From Aspidiotus rigidus (Eukaryota > Arthropoda > Insecta > Hemiptera > Diaspididae): a DNA stretch of 64,000 nt. Position numbers and translations under genes: made by a program. How positions within the stretch are numbered: the first letter of the stretch is position 1; each line of letters begins with the position of its first letter. This document shows positions 11,500 to 22,392 of this stretch, piece by piece. The notes beneath the pieces are model-generated. The model had not been told where the DNA came from and searched no databases. It saw only the letters and a program-made list of their open reading frames with translations. The DNA lies in NCBI GenBank assembly GCA_035079385.1, contig JAVHKY010000052.1, forward strand, positions 3,906,001 through 3,970,000, in the 5' to 3' direction.

Positions 11500-11745
11500 T
11501 CCGTAATTGCAATGAAGGTGACGGTACTTCATGAAAGAGTTTAACGTTTAATGACGTCGGATCCCAAGTTTCTGACCATTTCGCTACTAATTTGAAGAGA
11601 CTCCTTAGAAACTGACCTACGGGCAAGAGCTCGCGAAGCGTTTGCTCGTCTTTTATCACTCGGTTGGTAGCTTCTACTCCATTATTTGTTGATGGAAATC
11701 CATGCGCGTATCCCTCGTACCATCCATTATTTTTTAACAACCAAT
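11500..11745 (-). pseudogene. Mutator-like (MULE) transposase fragment
   Basis: The minus frame reads WYEGYAHGFPSTNNGVEATN, then IKDEQTLRELLPVGQFL, then LVAKWS and LFHEVPSPSLQL. This is the conserved C-terminal catalytic-domain block of MULE transposases seen in insects and other animals, which cut and paste DNA with a DDE core. The frame then enters repeat H1 and ends, so the following region (LW..AYQWA and the SWIM finger) is lost. That missing part is what survives in the second fragment at 56.2-56.7 kb. The block LPVGQFL is shared by both fragments, which supports one family. Confidence 0.8.
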
Positions 11746-11759
11746 GTATTTCAAAGTAT

Positions 11760-14540
11760 TCAAAACAAAGTCATATCACAAAATATATTTTATGAAAATG
11801 AATCATAATATCCTATCGGTCAAGCTACTTGTTACTTATCGCTCGTTCGATATATTTCAATTGCAATATGTAACGGGCAATAATTCATTTTACTATCTTT
11901 CGGATCATCTATTTTAATATTCTGTATCCTATCGCTCATTCAAATTCTTTTATCTTGCAATTAAAGTTTTTCCCATTCAAACACTATACTAGGTAGATTT
12001 CATCGTCTTTTTCCCATCGTTTATTCACTTCATTTTAACGCGCAGTTAAACTTTCCCCCACAGATAATCAAACTTTATTGTTTATTGTGACTAGGTATCT
12101 TTATTTTTTAAATTTGTCGCGATGAGACTTTTTCTCTTGAAAATCATGTGTCAGTTCTCTCAACGTACGATGTCTATTGCTTTTTAGAATTTTTTTCCGT
12201 TCAACTTATTTCTTAATGGAATTAAAATTTCTTTCGACTGCAATAGTTTTTTTTATTCTGCATCCATTGATTTTATGATTGTTCATTATTCTTTATTCTG
12301 AGAACTCATTATTTAATTGCTGAATTCTTCTTCTTCACCGTCCATTCACTTGACTCTTTTTTATCGGGTGATTAAATGGTACCAAAAACTATATTTGCGT
12401 ATAATTTGTAAATACTCTGCGCATCGCGCCGTGGTCCTGGTGTTTCGCGTACCTATTCGAGCTAAGGATATGAGAGAGGTATGCGCAAGTGATAAGAACA
12501 GGACCGTCACCGCGTTGATAAAGTCAAGAGAGGGGCAACCTAATTAGTATCCTATGAGAATTTTCAACATCAAACGTCATATTATACAAGAATGTTAGCG
12601 ACAAAAAATAAACGAGAACTCATTTATTTTTTCGTCTCCACTAATAATAATATTTTTAATTACCAAATCGAAATTCGATGTTTGATATTTTTAAATTTCT
12701 CTCACGGCACTTCTAAAATCTCCTGAAACTGCTCCCCCTTCAACATTATCAACATGGCGCCGCCCTCTTCTTATCACTTGAACATGCCTACCTTATATGT
12801 TGTTCCTTATTCGAGCTACAAATAAGCTGGGAAGTAACTTTCAAATGAATTGACTCATATTTAAGATCTTTTTTCCAAGGGGGTCGCGGAGAGGGAGAAG
12901 CCATTGGAAGTGGGACAGTCACCAAAAGTTCATAAATTATTTGTGCATGTACTTCACAACACGAATGTTTGAAGCTTTCATAAATTATCAATTGAATGAT
13001 AATACAAACAAAAAATGTGAGTAAAAAACTATGCGATACGATTAGTAAAACAAAATCTAAACGACTCAATAAGTATACGTCGGAACTACCTAAATAATTT
13101 AGCTGAAAATGAACCACTTACTTGACTGAAAATAAAATTTGGCTAGATTAATGCTATAAAATCATTTTCTTAAAATTTTATTGAATAGCGTATTCTATTC
13201 TTTTACTTTTGAAAACAGACACGGCGCGGCGCTGATGTTACTAATTCAGTTTTTAGCAGATAGATGATTCATTTCCGACTGAATTTTATCTTTCCAGGTT
13301 GGTGCTATTGAGATATTCATTCAAATTTTAGTTACGATCCTATCAGCACCGCTAGATTTTATTTCTCTGAAATTTTTAATTGCTATTTTTAATTTTTTTT
13401 CTTTTGTTTATATTTTCCCTAGAATAAAACTAGTAGGAGTGCTACAATTCGATATCTTGGTCGTTGAATCTGCTCCAGATACCGATGAAAAAATTCATGG
13501 AGTTAGCTCGATTTAGTCTATCTCAAGACCCCAATCGCGATGATGAGCTATATCATTTAAACCCGTAATACAAATACGTACCGGTACAGCATGATCTAAG
13601 AAAAAGTGATTACGATGCGCATCTCTCGGGAGTCGTTCATTAATGAACATAAACGAGACGTGAACGAAGAGAATAAATTATTCAACCGCAATTCTATAGA
13701 TCACTTTATTAGCGACACAACGTCTTCGTTCGCTGTTCGCCGTCAAAATTATCCAATTTAAGCTCCGATAAATCAAATTAAAAAGAGGCAAAAGATAAAA
13801 ATGTAACCTATAATGTGCAATACGTATAATATAGCTCAGTCACAAGCTTCGACCGCACCGTTCTTGTCGCTGGAGAAATGAATTTATTAAAATTTCATTT
13901 GTTGCGAGCTCCTCACAGTTAATAAAAAATACAGTATTACCGATAAATAATGACGCCTACACGGATTATGCAGTGTACCGACGGCACCTTTATCTATTGT
14001 AGTCAACTAAGGGTGCGTGACTTTAGGCGTACGCGTTGCCCCTAATTTTCTTGTAAAATATTTTCGTACACGAACTGAAAATAATTATTTTCGGATGATA
14101 TTAAATCAGTCGAGTGAGAAAGATGAGTAAATATCAGGAAATCAGTCGCAATGAAAATGTAAAATTGGTTTACCTCCGACTAAATGAGAGAACATCAGGA
14201 TACAGGTGTAAATTCTGAGCATCGATCTTATTTCACTGTGTTCACGTCATCATCGAAACTCGGCTGACGAATTACCATATTATTTCTCTGAAACTTCAAA
14301 TTAGCGTGTGAATCGTTTCAGCAACGGTAGATTAAAATTGAACGCGTGGGTAGGCTGATCCAGATCTATAGCATATCTGGATGAAATTGGAAAGTCGTGT
14401 TAAGCCTTGCAGATTTCTTATTACCCTAAGGGTGAGTTTATTGAAGAAACGACGTACGACGTGTACAAGTCGCCATGATTTGAGGTATCAACCCTTCAAA
14501 TTTGGTCAGTTACAAATGCCATGGTACCAATCTTGACATA
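11760..14540. other. No recognisable gene
   Basis: AT-rich, with chance frames at 12317-12547 (+) and 12788-13117 (-) that show no motif. A weak imperfect inverted repeat around 13222-13355 may be a decayed short element. Confidence 0.5.
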
Positions 14541-14544
14541 GGTA

Positions 14545-15390
14545 TTTGTAAACCGAGTCATTCATTAATTTATAGAAATCTTTTTCAAAGTCATGTTTTG
14601 CTTGCTATCTTAATTTTGTATTCATATCAATGTATGGTTTCAACCAGGCTTCTTATTTCAACCTTATATAATTTTTGACACTTTTCAAAATAATTATCCC
14701 TGTCTTAAACATTCTTTCAACATTTTTAAAACCAATGATATTATAATTTTTTTCAGAGTGCAATGTTATAATTAGTATGCTTTTCGGTTTTGTACCAGTA
14801 TCATGTTTCTCTGATATTCAGATTATTCTTTTTCCCTGGGTGTATAATGTTCAGGGTGTGTAGGATAATCCTCAAATTTTCAATGTGATTCTTTTGGAAT
14901 TTCTAAATCTACCATAAATGTACAGTCAAATCTGTCTAAGTCGAAACTCAAGGGAAACACTCTTCAATTCGAGTTATAGAGATTTTCGAGTAAGATGATT
15001 TCGAGATATAGAGAAAGCAAATTCCTAACCTTATTTCATCTAATTTTCAATTGTTTGCTAGTGCATGTCTATGGGGAATATTTGAAATCCCTCCCCTGAT
15101 TACTTTCTCATAAATTTCATAATTTTCTTTATCATTAAATAATTCTAATTTTTGGCTAGCATATTTCAGTGAAGCAGCATCTGATAGTTGTGGAGTTGCA
15201 ATATAGTAAACTGGATCTAATTTATAATGTTGATAACAAAGTATCTAGATTATATGATAATCTCCAAAGTTTTTACATTGAAAATGATTATACACTTCTT
15301 TTGCAAATGCTGAATCTTTATCAGATATTCCTTTATCATTTAATGTGGTATACCAATCCTCATTGTTGAGAGGTAAAATTGTTCTTTGGA
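14545..15390 (-). pseudogene. Family-B DNA polymerase relic, Polinton/Maverick type
   Basis: Two stretches read as the protein-primed DNA polymerase B (DNA_pol_B_2) of Polinton/Maverick elements and related viruses. The first (15390-15050) has a block around GISDKDSAFAKEVY, then GDYH, then KLDPVYYIATPQLSDAASLK and GGIS...ALANN. Compared with the family it lacks the short block between GDYH and the LDP motif, and it carries an in-frame stop. The second (14922-14545) has VDLEIPKE, and later WLKPYIDMNT and FEKDFYKLMNDSV, matching the family's palm region. Between them the DxNNLYG motif has been replaced by a pogo-like end. Several stops make it a fossil. No integrase, ATPase or capsid gene was recognised nearby. 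Confidence 0.75.
14923..15045. mobile_element. Pogo/Tigger-like terminal fragment inside the polymerase relic
   Basis: CAGTCAAATCTGTCTAAGTC at 14923, preceded by TA, resembles the ends of pogo/Tigger-type Tc1-mariner elements. It is followed by repeated 'tcgag(t)tatagag' words up to about 15020. It sits exactly where the polymerase motif is missing. No clear matching right end was found. Confidence 0.45.
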
Positions 15391-16510
15391 CTAAGCGAAA
15401 GGAAGAATACTCTGAAGGGAGAGTAAACGATACAAACCGCAGAAAATCTAAAATGACGAGCGCTCTCGGTTAATAAACCCCCTTCAGAACTGAAAAGGAA
15501 GTAACTGACGAACGGAGGAGAGACAAGGTATTAAGATCGGCTAAACGAGAAATCGCGGTGTGAATCATAAACCAGTTCAATCAGGCAATCTTCCGGAATA
15601 TACGAGTTAAGTACAGTGATGCCATCGGTGTTGAGATGACGCATTATCTTTATATGCTTGAGGGCGATGCGTTTACGGTAGGAGTTCTCCTTATGGAGGA
15701 GCCTTTCCGATCCCTCACGGAAGCTGTGGCCACTGTTGATTAAATGATCAGCAAATGCTGACTCTCCTAAGTGTCCCTTATTCAAAGACTTTAGGTGCTG
15801 AGCTACTCTCACCTTTATTTGGCGGCTGGTCTCACCAATATAAAAGCCTCCACAATGCCTACATTCCATCTTATAAACTCCACTCCTTCCATCAACGGGT
15901 ATGGGGTCCTTCAGCCTCACAAACAACCCTTTGACAGTGGTAGGGTTGTAAAACGCTGGTCTGAAGTCAAACGAGCGGAGGGCCCGACCCAATTGGAGGG
16001 AGAACTTCCCCAGGAAAGGGAGACTGATCCACCGCATACAACGATCAGGGATCGTATCTCGGGCGAGGGAGGTGGTGGAATCAAGAATGCACCTCGTAAG
16101 CTTCCTCCGAACCATCACGTAAACGTCGACATTGACCCCAGTCTCTCTAGGCAAGTGTTTTATTGTGAGTAATTCTTTCTTAAAGGCAGCCTGACTCAAT
16201 CAGTCTGTGAACAAGGCTATTAATAGCAGCCATCTTATGAGCAACAGAACAGAACGAACCTCCGTGGACTAAAACATCGGTCGTAGTATTTTTCCTGTAT
16301 ATTCCGAACTCATGGATACCGTCTTTCATAGAGATCGATAAATCCAAAAAGTTAACGGAAGTTACCCCTATTTCCAAAGTAAATTTTGCGGAAGGGTACC
16401 AGGAATTGAGGTACCTTAGAAACTCAACAAGGAGATCTGGGGGGCCAGTCCAGGTGCATAGAACATCAACATACCTGCCAGATGAAACTTGTCATTTGGA
16501 CCCATGTGCC
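15391..16510 (-). mobile_element. Penelope-like element, family A copy 2 (5' truncated)
   Basis: It starts in the RT palm and runs to the 3' tail, where 'gcgctctcggttaataaacc' (15461-15480) matches the tail of the other family A copies. It is more diverged from copies 1 and 4 than these are from each other. Its 3' end meets the DNA polymerase relic at about 15390. Confidence 0.85.
15531..16199 (-). pseudogene. PLE C-terminal part with intact-looking GIY-YIG endonuclease
   Basis: A single 222-codon open frame covers the RT thumb and the GIY-YIG nuclease that PLEs use to cut target DNA. From the start come FLGKFSLQLGRALRSFDFRP, then a Cys pair in KMECRHCGGFYIGETSRQIK (about residues 110-130), where FYIG is the YIG half of the motif and the Arg of TSR is the conserved arginine. 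AQHLKSLNKG, GESAFADHL and GHSF follow. It is the best preserved nuclease in the window. Upstream, in another frame (16377-16180), lies the RT end, with YVDV in place of YVDD at 16461-16473, so the RT has lost a catalytic Asp. The element as a whole is dead. Confidence 0.85.
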
Positions 16511-16527
16511 TCACTGCAGAGGATGCA

Positions 16528-16797
16528 TTATCTGGCTATATCAGAAAGAATATCAACTTCAAGAACTTCATCAAATCTTCTTGTTGTATTGTTAGCAGTA
16601 TAATCATTAAAATTTCTTAAGACTACATTTTTAGTTGATATTAGAGCGCTTTTAATTGCACTTTTATGAACTATAATATTATGTCTTATTGAACAAAAAT
16701 ATTTAGTATGAGTATTGACTCTTTGTCCAGTTGAATTTACTTTAATATAGTTCACAATTGCTACCATTAATTTATTTTTAATTTCATAAATTATCAT
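16528..16797 (-). CDS. Unidentified 89-codon open frame
   Basis: An AT-rich frame lies between the PLE copy 2 truncation point and the mitochondrial-like block. It reads with a balanced amino-acid mix (for example NYIKVNSTGQRVNTHTKYF) and no membrane segment or known motif. It is not part of the PLE. It could be the remnant of another mobile element or a chance frame in AT-rich DNA. Confidence 0.2.
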   Translation of the reverse strand: MIIYEIKNKLMVAIVNYIKVNSTGQRVNTHTKYFCSIRHNIIVHKSAIKSALISTKNVVLRNFNDYTANNTTRRFDEVLEVDILSDIAR

Positions 16798-16799
16798 AT

Positions 16800-17460
16800 T
16801 TTTATTTTAAATTATATAAAAATTATTAAATTTATTTTTTTAATAATAATAAATATTGATTATTTTACTTACTTTTTGTATTAAGATTTTATCAATAATT
16901 TTATTAGTAAAATTGTACAGTTTGAAAATTTTAATATTTAAATCATTAAAATTTTATTTATAAAATTATTTATATTTATAAATTAAGTTGATTAAATGAA
17001 ATTGATAAATTAGATTTTAAATTTATTTGTTAATTTTATTGTTTTTAATTTATAAAATTTTTCATACTTTATTCAAGTTTCTTAATTATTTCATAAAAAT
17101 ATTAAATTTAATTTATTAAAAATTTAAAATTATTTTAAAAATTATATAATAAAATTTTATTTCATGAATTTAACAAAAATTTTTGTTTATTAGTTTATTA
17201 AAAACATATTTTAATGATTTATAATAAATATTAAAAATATTCTGCTCTATGGTTTCAATAATTAAATTACTGTAATATATTGATTATACAAAGGTAGCAA
17301 AATAGTTTTTGATATTTAAGTTTAATGTTTATATTTAAAAATGATCAATTTTTGATTTAATAAATTTAATGAATTTAAATAATTTAATATTAAATATAAT
17401 TGTAATAATTTTTTTAATAAAAATATCAATATTTATATTTCAATATTGATTATTGGAAGT
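16800..17460 (+). pseudogene. Mitochondrial 16S rRNA-like insertion (NUMT)
   Basis: The block is extremely AT-rich compared with its neighbours. It carries conserved large-subunit rRNA words in the right order: 'ttttgtattaagattttatcaa' near 16875 (the 'CTTTTGTATTAGGGTTTATCAA' region of insect 16S), 'tgtttattagtttattaaaaac' near 17185 (the 'CGCCTGTTTATCAAAAACAT' primer site), and 'tacaaaggtagcaaaat' near 17290 (the 'GTGCAAAGGTAGCATAAT' site). The sequence after 17310 is diverged. It is taken as a nuclear copy because nuclear retroelements flank it on both sides; misassembly is the alternative. Confidence 0.65.
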
Positions 17461-17699
17461 TCATTGTGAAGTTTCAATAAATCTTTCAATTTTGTTATCT
17501 TCAATTATTTTAAAATGAGGTACCTACTAATTTTTTTCTCGCAGTTTTATGAACCTTTTCACTGACTTTGAATAGAAATCTTATTAAATCATGCTTTGTA
17601 GATTCACAATGTATCTTGTAATCATAGATCATATTATTCTATTTCTATCAACAACTTCAACAACTATCTTCTCTTAAAGACTCTTGGAGAAGAATAGTT

Positions 17700-18135
17700 T
17701 TATAGTTATCTCTAGCACGCACTAGCGACATCCTTATGTATACTGCTACCTTCATGATTAAGAAACATTTAGGTAACTTGGATCTTAATGTCCAAATTGC
17801 TTTTGGTAGTAACAATTTAAATAAAAAATTTCTCAGTAACGTAAAAAATCCAGTAAAATATTCAGGTTTTGTTTCTAATATTCCTTGTAAATGCTGGGTA
17901 ATTCGTGTTATATTATTGAAACAAAACAATTATTAGGCAATAGTTGAAGTAAAACGTAGAAGAGGTATGGATCAACGACGTGCTAATACTGCCCTGTGTG
18001 CACACTCTACAGATACTGGCCATACTTTTGACTTTGAAACGGCTTCCATACTTTGCTACAAAGACAACGATGAAAGAAGGAGGATTAAAGAGGCAGTTGA
18101 AATTGACAAAATGTGTAAATTCGATCAAATTTAAG
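17700..18135 (+). pseudogene. Penelope-like element 3' fragment of another family
   Basis: Plus-strand pieces read HPYVYCYLH, then KKHLGNLDLNVQIAF, KKFLSNVKNPV and IPCKC, followed after a break by RRANTALCAHSTDTGHTFDF and RRIKEAVEI. This matches the PLE thumb plus GIY-YIG region (pattern: PYV, RAF/IAF, NPV, IPC, H...TGH.FDF, REAxEI). The YIG residues themselves are lost at a frameshift around 17905-17945. It is clearly different from family A and may belong to the family B seen at 46.9-50.4 kb, but the two do not overlap enough to tell. Confidence 0.75.
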
Positions 18136-18269
18136 ACGGGTATTTCGATAACGTAAGTTTTATTTACTCGCCCGTGCATCATAAAAGTCAACGTCGTCGC
18201 GTCGTAATCAACCATCACTGATTTTTCGCCCTGTCTAGATTTGGATGTGGTTTACATCGTAATTTTTTT

Positions 18270-18554
18270 TTACTTTTGCCAAACATCGGTCACCCTTTGT
18301 TCGTTTATAATTTTTCTTTTAATGACGGTAAAGCGGAAGATTGTAGTAATAAAATTTTGTATATGGTGTTTACTCTTGGTCGTTCCTTTGTAGTATCCTA
18401 ATTCTGTTTCGAAAATTTTCTCAGCTTCCCGGTCCAATTTAATAAGAAAGGGGATGCTCGAAAATTTTACGAAAAATTGTTTGTCTGTGTACGAAAATAC
18501 GTGATCTGTTTCAACGACCACCATGAGGACTGAAAAAAAGAAAACAGTGGTCAT
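18270..18554 (-). CDS. Candidate secreted-protein exon
   Basis: An ATG at 18554 opens a 94-codon minus frame starting MTTVFFFSVLMVVVETDHVF, a plausible signal peptide, followed by a charged stretch including DREAEKIFETELGYYKG. About 100 bases upstream on the minus strand lies TATATAAAG (18657-18665). The frame might end at a donor within GAGTAAAC near 18378. I do not recognise the protein, and no second exon is evident. Spurious frames of this size do occur. Confidence 0.25.
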   Translation of the reverse strand: MTTVFFFSVLMVVVETDHVFSYTDKQFFVKFSSIPFLIKLDREAEKIFETELGYYKGTTKSKHHIQNFITTIFRFTVIKRKIINEQRVTDVWQK

Positions 18555-18559
18555 CTCAG

Positions 18560-20690
18560 CAGCAACATTTCCTTGACTTTTTTAGTGAAGTACTTCAAGC
18601 ATCTGTATCATCGACGCCGCACTTCTTAATTTTATCTCGCGAAGTCTTGTTCCGAATCTTTATATAATTATGTTTCCTGACGGAGTAGCAATTAGCGTCA
18701 ACATTCCTTCCACTCTCTCCTCGTTAGTCCATCTCCCCATTAGCGAGATCAGTAACGGTCGAGGAACCACTCACAGAAACGTACTTCTATTTCAACTAAA
18801 TTTTATATACGTCATTTTCAGATCTACTTATAATTTTTACGCGGCGAGTAGACGCGAAATTTAAAATTAAAAAAAAGTTCCTCCTTTCATTTCCCTTCAA
18901 ATAGGAATATTCTTTTCAAAATAATTATCATTGTTAAATTCATACTTTAATGACTATTTTCTAGTGAGTTCTTCCACGATCGTATGTTGCGAACAGTCCC
19001 ACCTCGAAAATTCGGCTGAAATTAATTTCACGCCGAATTGGCCAACGAGGAAATGATTTGTGCGGTTTTTAATTAACCGTCGCGAGCAACAATAATACGA
19101 AGAACGGCAATAGGAATTCGTTTTTTCATCTGTTGAGAGGAGGAAAAAAACGTCCCAGTTTCGAATGACACGTTGTCCATTTTCCCGAGATCTTTTTTTA
19201 TTTTTACCTTTATAGTACGATGTACGATACCCAAATTTTTTCTCCTTTTCCCCCCCTCGTTATTAAACGACCACCTATACTACACAGTCAAATATATCTG
19301 CTGTTTCGACACATGTTTATTGCAGAGAGGACTTTCTCTCTTCAAAATAGTAATCATCGTTAACAGCCTTAAGCGATAATCCCTTTGTGAATAAGCTCTC
19401 CGAAAAACGCACAACATTGTCCCTGTCATTGTATTCAGATTCGCGTAAAGTTTCGCTATTAAATTATTCACATGCCCTCTTCGTATTTTCTCGTTTGTAA
19501 CCTAAAATCTACGCTTATAAATATTAGTCTCATTCAGTCCACTGTACGTGTATGTGTATATATATACCTATCTGGTATAAATAGTACGAGTTTATTCCTT
19601 TGAAGTCACTCTTCTTCTTCTTCTTTTTTTTTCCCCGTCTCTTTCTTTCTCTCCATCTCTCATTTAACCAGAACTGTGCAAAAACGAAATTAAAACGAAC
19701 AAAATAAGGGACAAATTGAAATTTTTTTCAAAAATCTACCAAACTAACTACTACACTGATGAAAATGAAAAACGAAGCTGTATATAGTCTTTCCCTCGAG
19801 GACTTTTTACTTTTTTATTATCTGTTATTTGGTACATTTTTTTTTTTTCTCATTCTTCACCAGTATTTTGCATTACTTTATTCGTTCCGTAGCGTCATCA
19901 TCGTCGTTCAGTATTAATTTTATTCGAAAAGAATTCGATATAATCCCCGTTATTTTCCTACCTTGTATAATAAGATTTTCCGATGTAATTTTCACGAAAA
20001 AGAAAAAGCCCAGTCGTCTACGACAATTACGTATACGTATCATCTGCCGTTTTTATACACGCTATGCAATAAATAAAACAGAGAGAGAAGAGGGGAAAAA
20101 AAGTATTATTACAAGAAATACGACAGGAACTTTGTAAATACATCACAAAATGTTGCCAGAGAGGATTACCTTTGCGCCCTGAAAAAGTAATATAAGTTTA
20201 AGTGAAATCTTTATGAGATACGAATGGTTTTCTTCGTCTCATTCGTCTTGCCGCACGCACTGTACTTCTCGGAAATATCGTCCTCATTATTGCATTATTG
20301 GTATTTTTTCCACTTCGGTGACGAATTATTATCAACACGATCTCGCGTTAAATAGTGGATTCACGAAACATAAAATGGGAAAAGTGAAAATCGTATTAGA
20401 ATTCGGCAGTATGTTGGGTGTGATACAATTTCGAATTAGAGCAATAAACCACGTTATAGAGGAATCAGTTCGAAATACATCGTTCTGATAGGTACAGTTT
20501 TTCATGAGTGAAGATTTGGGTCACAATCATGAAAAAATCCTGCCGTAGCGGAAACAACAGAAACCGATTTTTCGTATCGACAGCTTGTGTGCAGCAGAAA
20601 TTTATATTAATAACCAAAGGATATTAGCTTTCAATAACACTGTTCCTACAAAATTTCCCCTAAAACCTGCATGGTTTTGCTCGTTCATGC
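18560..20690. other. No recognisable gene
   Basis: AT-rich with pyrimidine runs near 19610-19660 and 19830-19860. The frames at 19829-20137 and 20213-20488 have no motif I can name. Confidence 0.5.
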
Positions 20691-20699
20691 TGAAGAAAT

Positions 20700-21060
20700 C
20701 AAGAACACTTAATGAAAAAAGGAATAAAAAATGAGGATACCGTTGCAAGTGGCGGGCGGAGAACCCGCAAGACCCGTATTCCACTGCGGAAGGTCTTTCA
20801 AAAAGTAGAACATATAGAAAATCCTATCATATATATAGCTCAAGAGTGGAAATTTTCTCAAGTCCCCCTCCTATCATAAATAGCTCGAGAGTCGAAAGTT
20901 TTCTAACTCCCCTCCTCCCTCTCCGTAACGTCAACCTCGTGACGTCATCAACCTTGGACCTCTCGCGGACAAAAATTTCTTGAAAGTACCCCCCAGCAAA
21001 AGAGATAGCGGCTTCTCCGCTAAAACAGTTTCTAAGGTCTTGTGTCCATGAATTTTGCAC
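20700..21060. repeat. Minisatellite-family repeat, medium copy (H2)
   Basis: It shares its ends with the copy at 36.7 kb in the opposite orientation. One end has 'gttgcaagtggcgggcgg' and 'ccactgcggaaggtc', the other 'tctcgcggacaaaaatttc'. Between them are about two units of 'agctc(a/g)agagt..aaattttc..agtcccc', and a TGACGTCA palindrome at 20940-20947. Confidence 0.75.
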
Positions 21061-21149
21061 ACATACATATCACCATATGTTACCGTTAGAGTGTGAAATT
21101 CAGTTAATGTATGGTTTACGGAAAGCATATAAAATAATATTTTTCGTAC

Positions 21150-21890
21150 GCACTAATAACAATAAGAGGGATAAACCACCTGGTCTGCCATTCTCTTGTC
21201 GACCTTTTTATCTGCTAGACAAGGAAGATCTGGAGGAAAGAGATTTAACCTTAAGTAGTCAGCACGGTTTCCAAGCTGGACGCTGCACATCAGATGCTGG
21301 AGTCAGGCTGAAGAGGATAGCCGAGTCAGCAATTGCTACACGTCAGTTTTGCGCAGCTGTAAGCCTTAACATAAGAAATGCGTTCAACTCGATTCCATGG
21401 GAGAGGATATTGGAAGCCCTCGTGGACGCAGAAGTGCCCGCATACCTGCTCAGGATGATCAGCAGCTATCTTAGCTGTCGTGAAATTCAAGCAGAGACAT
21501 CTGCTAATACAGTAAAGCGACCAGTACTGGTGGGGTGCCACAGGGGTCGGCCCTTGGGCTGCTCTGTGGTACGTCTCATTCAACGAGATTTTCAAGGAGG
21601 AACTCCCACTACGCGGATGACACACTGGTGATATGCACGGCTGAAACAACTGTAGCGGTGGAGAGCCCGAGTGAACCAGGCCTTTGAGGCAGTCTGCCAG
21701 ACTAGAACTTGCAGGAGATAAGGCGGAGGCCCTATCATTCGTGACTAGTCAAAAGTTCAGTCCACTCACCTTTCCCCTGCGAGGTGAGAAAATCAAGACG
21801 AAGGAGGTAATGAAGTACCTACGTATCTCCTTTTACTCAAGGCTACGCTTCAGGCACCATTTTCTGATGATAGCCTTTTAGTGACTAGAA
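21150..21890 (+). pseudogene. R1-type LINE reverse transcriptase fragment
   Basis: The plus frame holds LSSQHGFQAGRCTSDA, then motif A with VSLNIRNAFNSIPWERI, then LLRMISSYLSCR. In R1-like LINEs motif A reads SLDIxNAFNS; here Asp is replaced by Asn, so the catalytic residue is lost. Motif C YADD is encoded at 21610-21621 but in a different frame, after frameshifts in motif B. The downstream piece with KFSPLTFPLRGEKIKTKEVMKYL (21750-21840, quoted in part) matches the region after the active site. The copy is a short internal fragment with at least two frame breaks. Confidence 0.8.
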
Positions 21891-21899
21891 AAATTCCTT

Positions 21900-22390
21900 A
21901 TAAACAATAGTGTAAGACAGAAAAATTATCAACTTTTGAGACGCATGTTTAAAGTGATTGATGGATCTAAAACAAAGCTACGTATATTTTTGATTACTAT
22001 GAGTACCAACATACATAGTTGAACTTGGATGGTAGTTAAATTTAGAGATGACAAGTCGGTAATAATTACGCTACTGCGTCAGCATTTTTCTTGACAATCT
22101 CATTACAAAGAATACTGGCCTCCAAAAATTGAATTTTTAAGGATGTTGGGTACCATTTTTTCATTGAATTCTGTTAGTGTCGAATAATGCTGAAAATTTC
22201 GATTTAAAATGCCGAATTTCCACTTTTTTTTGTCGAAGATTTCTATAGCTCTAGATATCATCACAAGACCACTTCCGAATTATCATAACGGCGTAAGAAC
22301 AAGTTTACATGACGAATCTCAGAGTCTTATCCGTATCACCATTAAACTTTCACGCTTTTACTTCTTATTCATAGACAAAAGGATTTAATG
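21900..22390. other. No recognisable feature
   Basis: AT-rich, unique-looking sequence between the LINE fragment and the unidentified open frame. Confidence 0.5.
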
Positions 22391-22392
22391 GC

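Noticed and set aside
13222..13355. Imperfect inverted repeat as a foldback element
   Set aside because: Too many mismatches and no defined ends.
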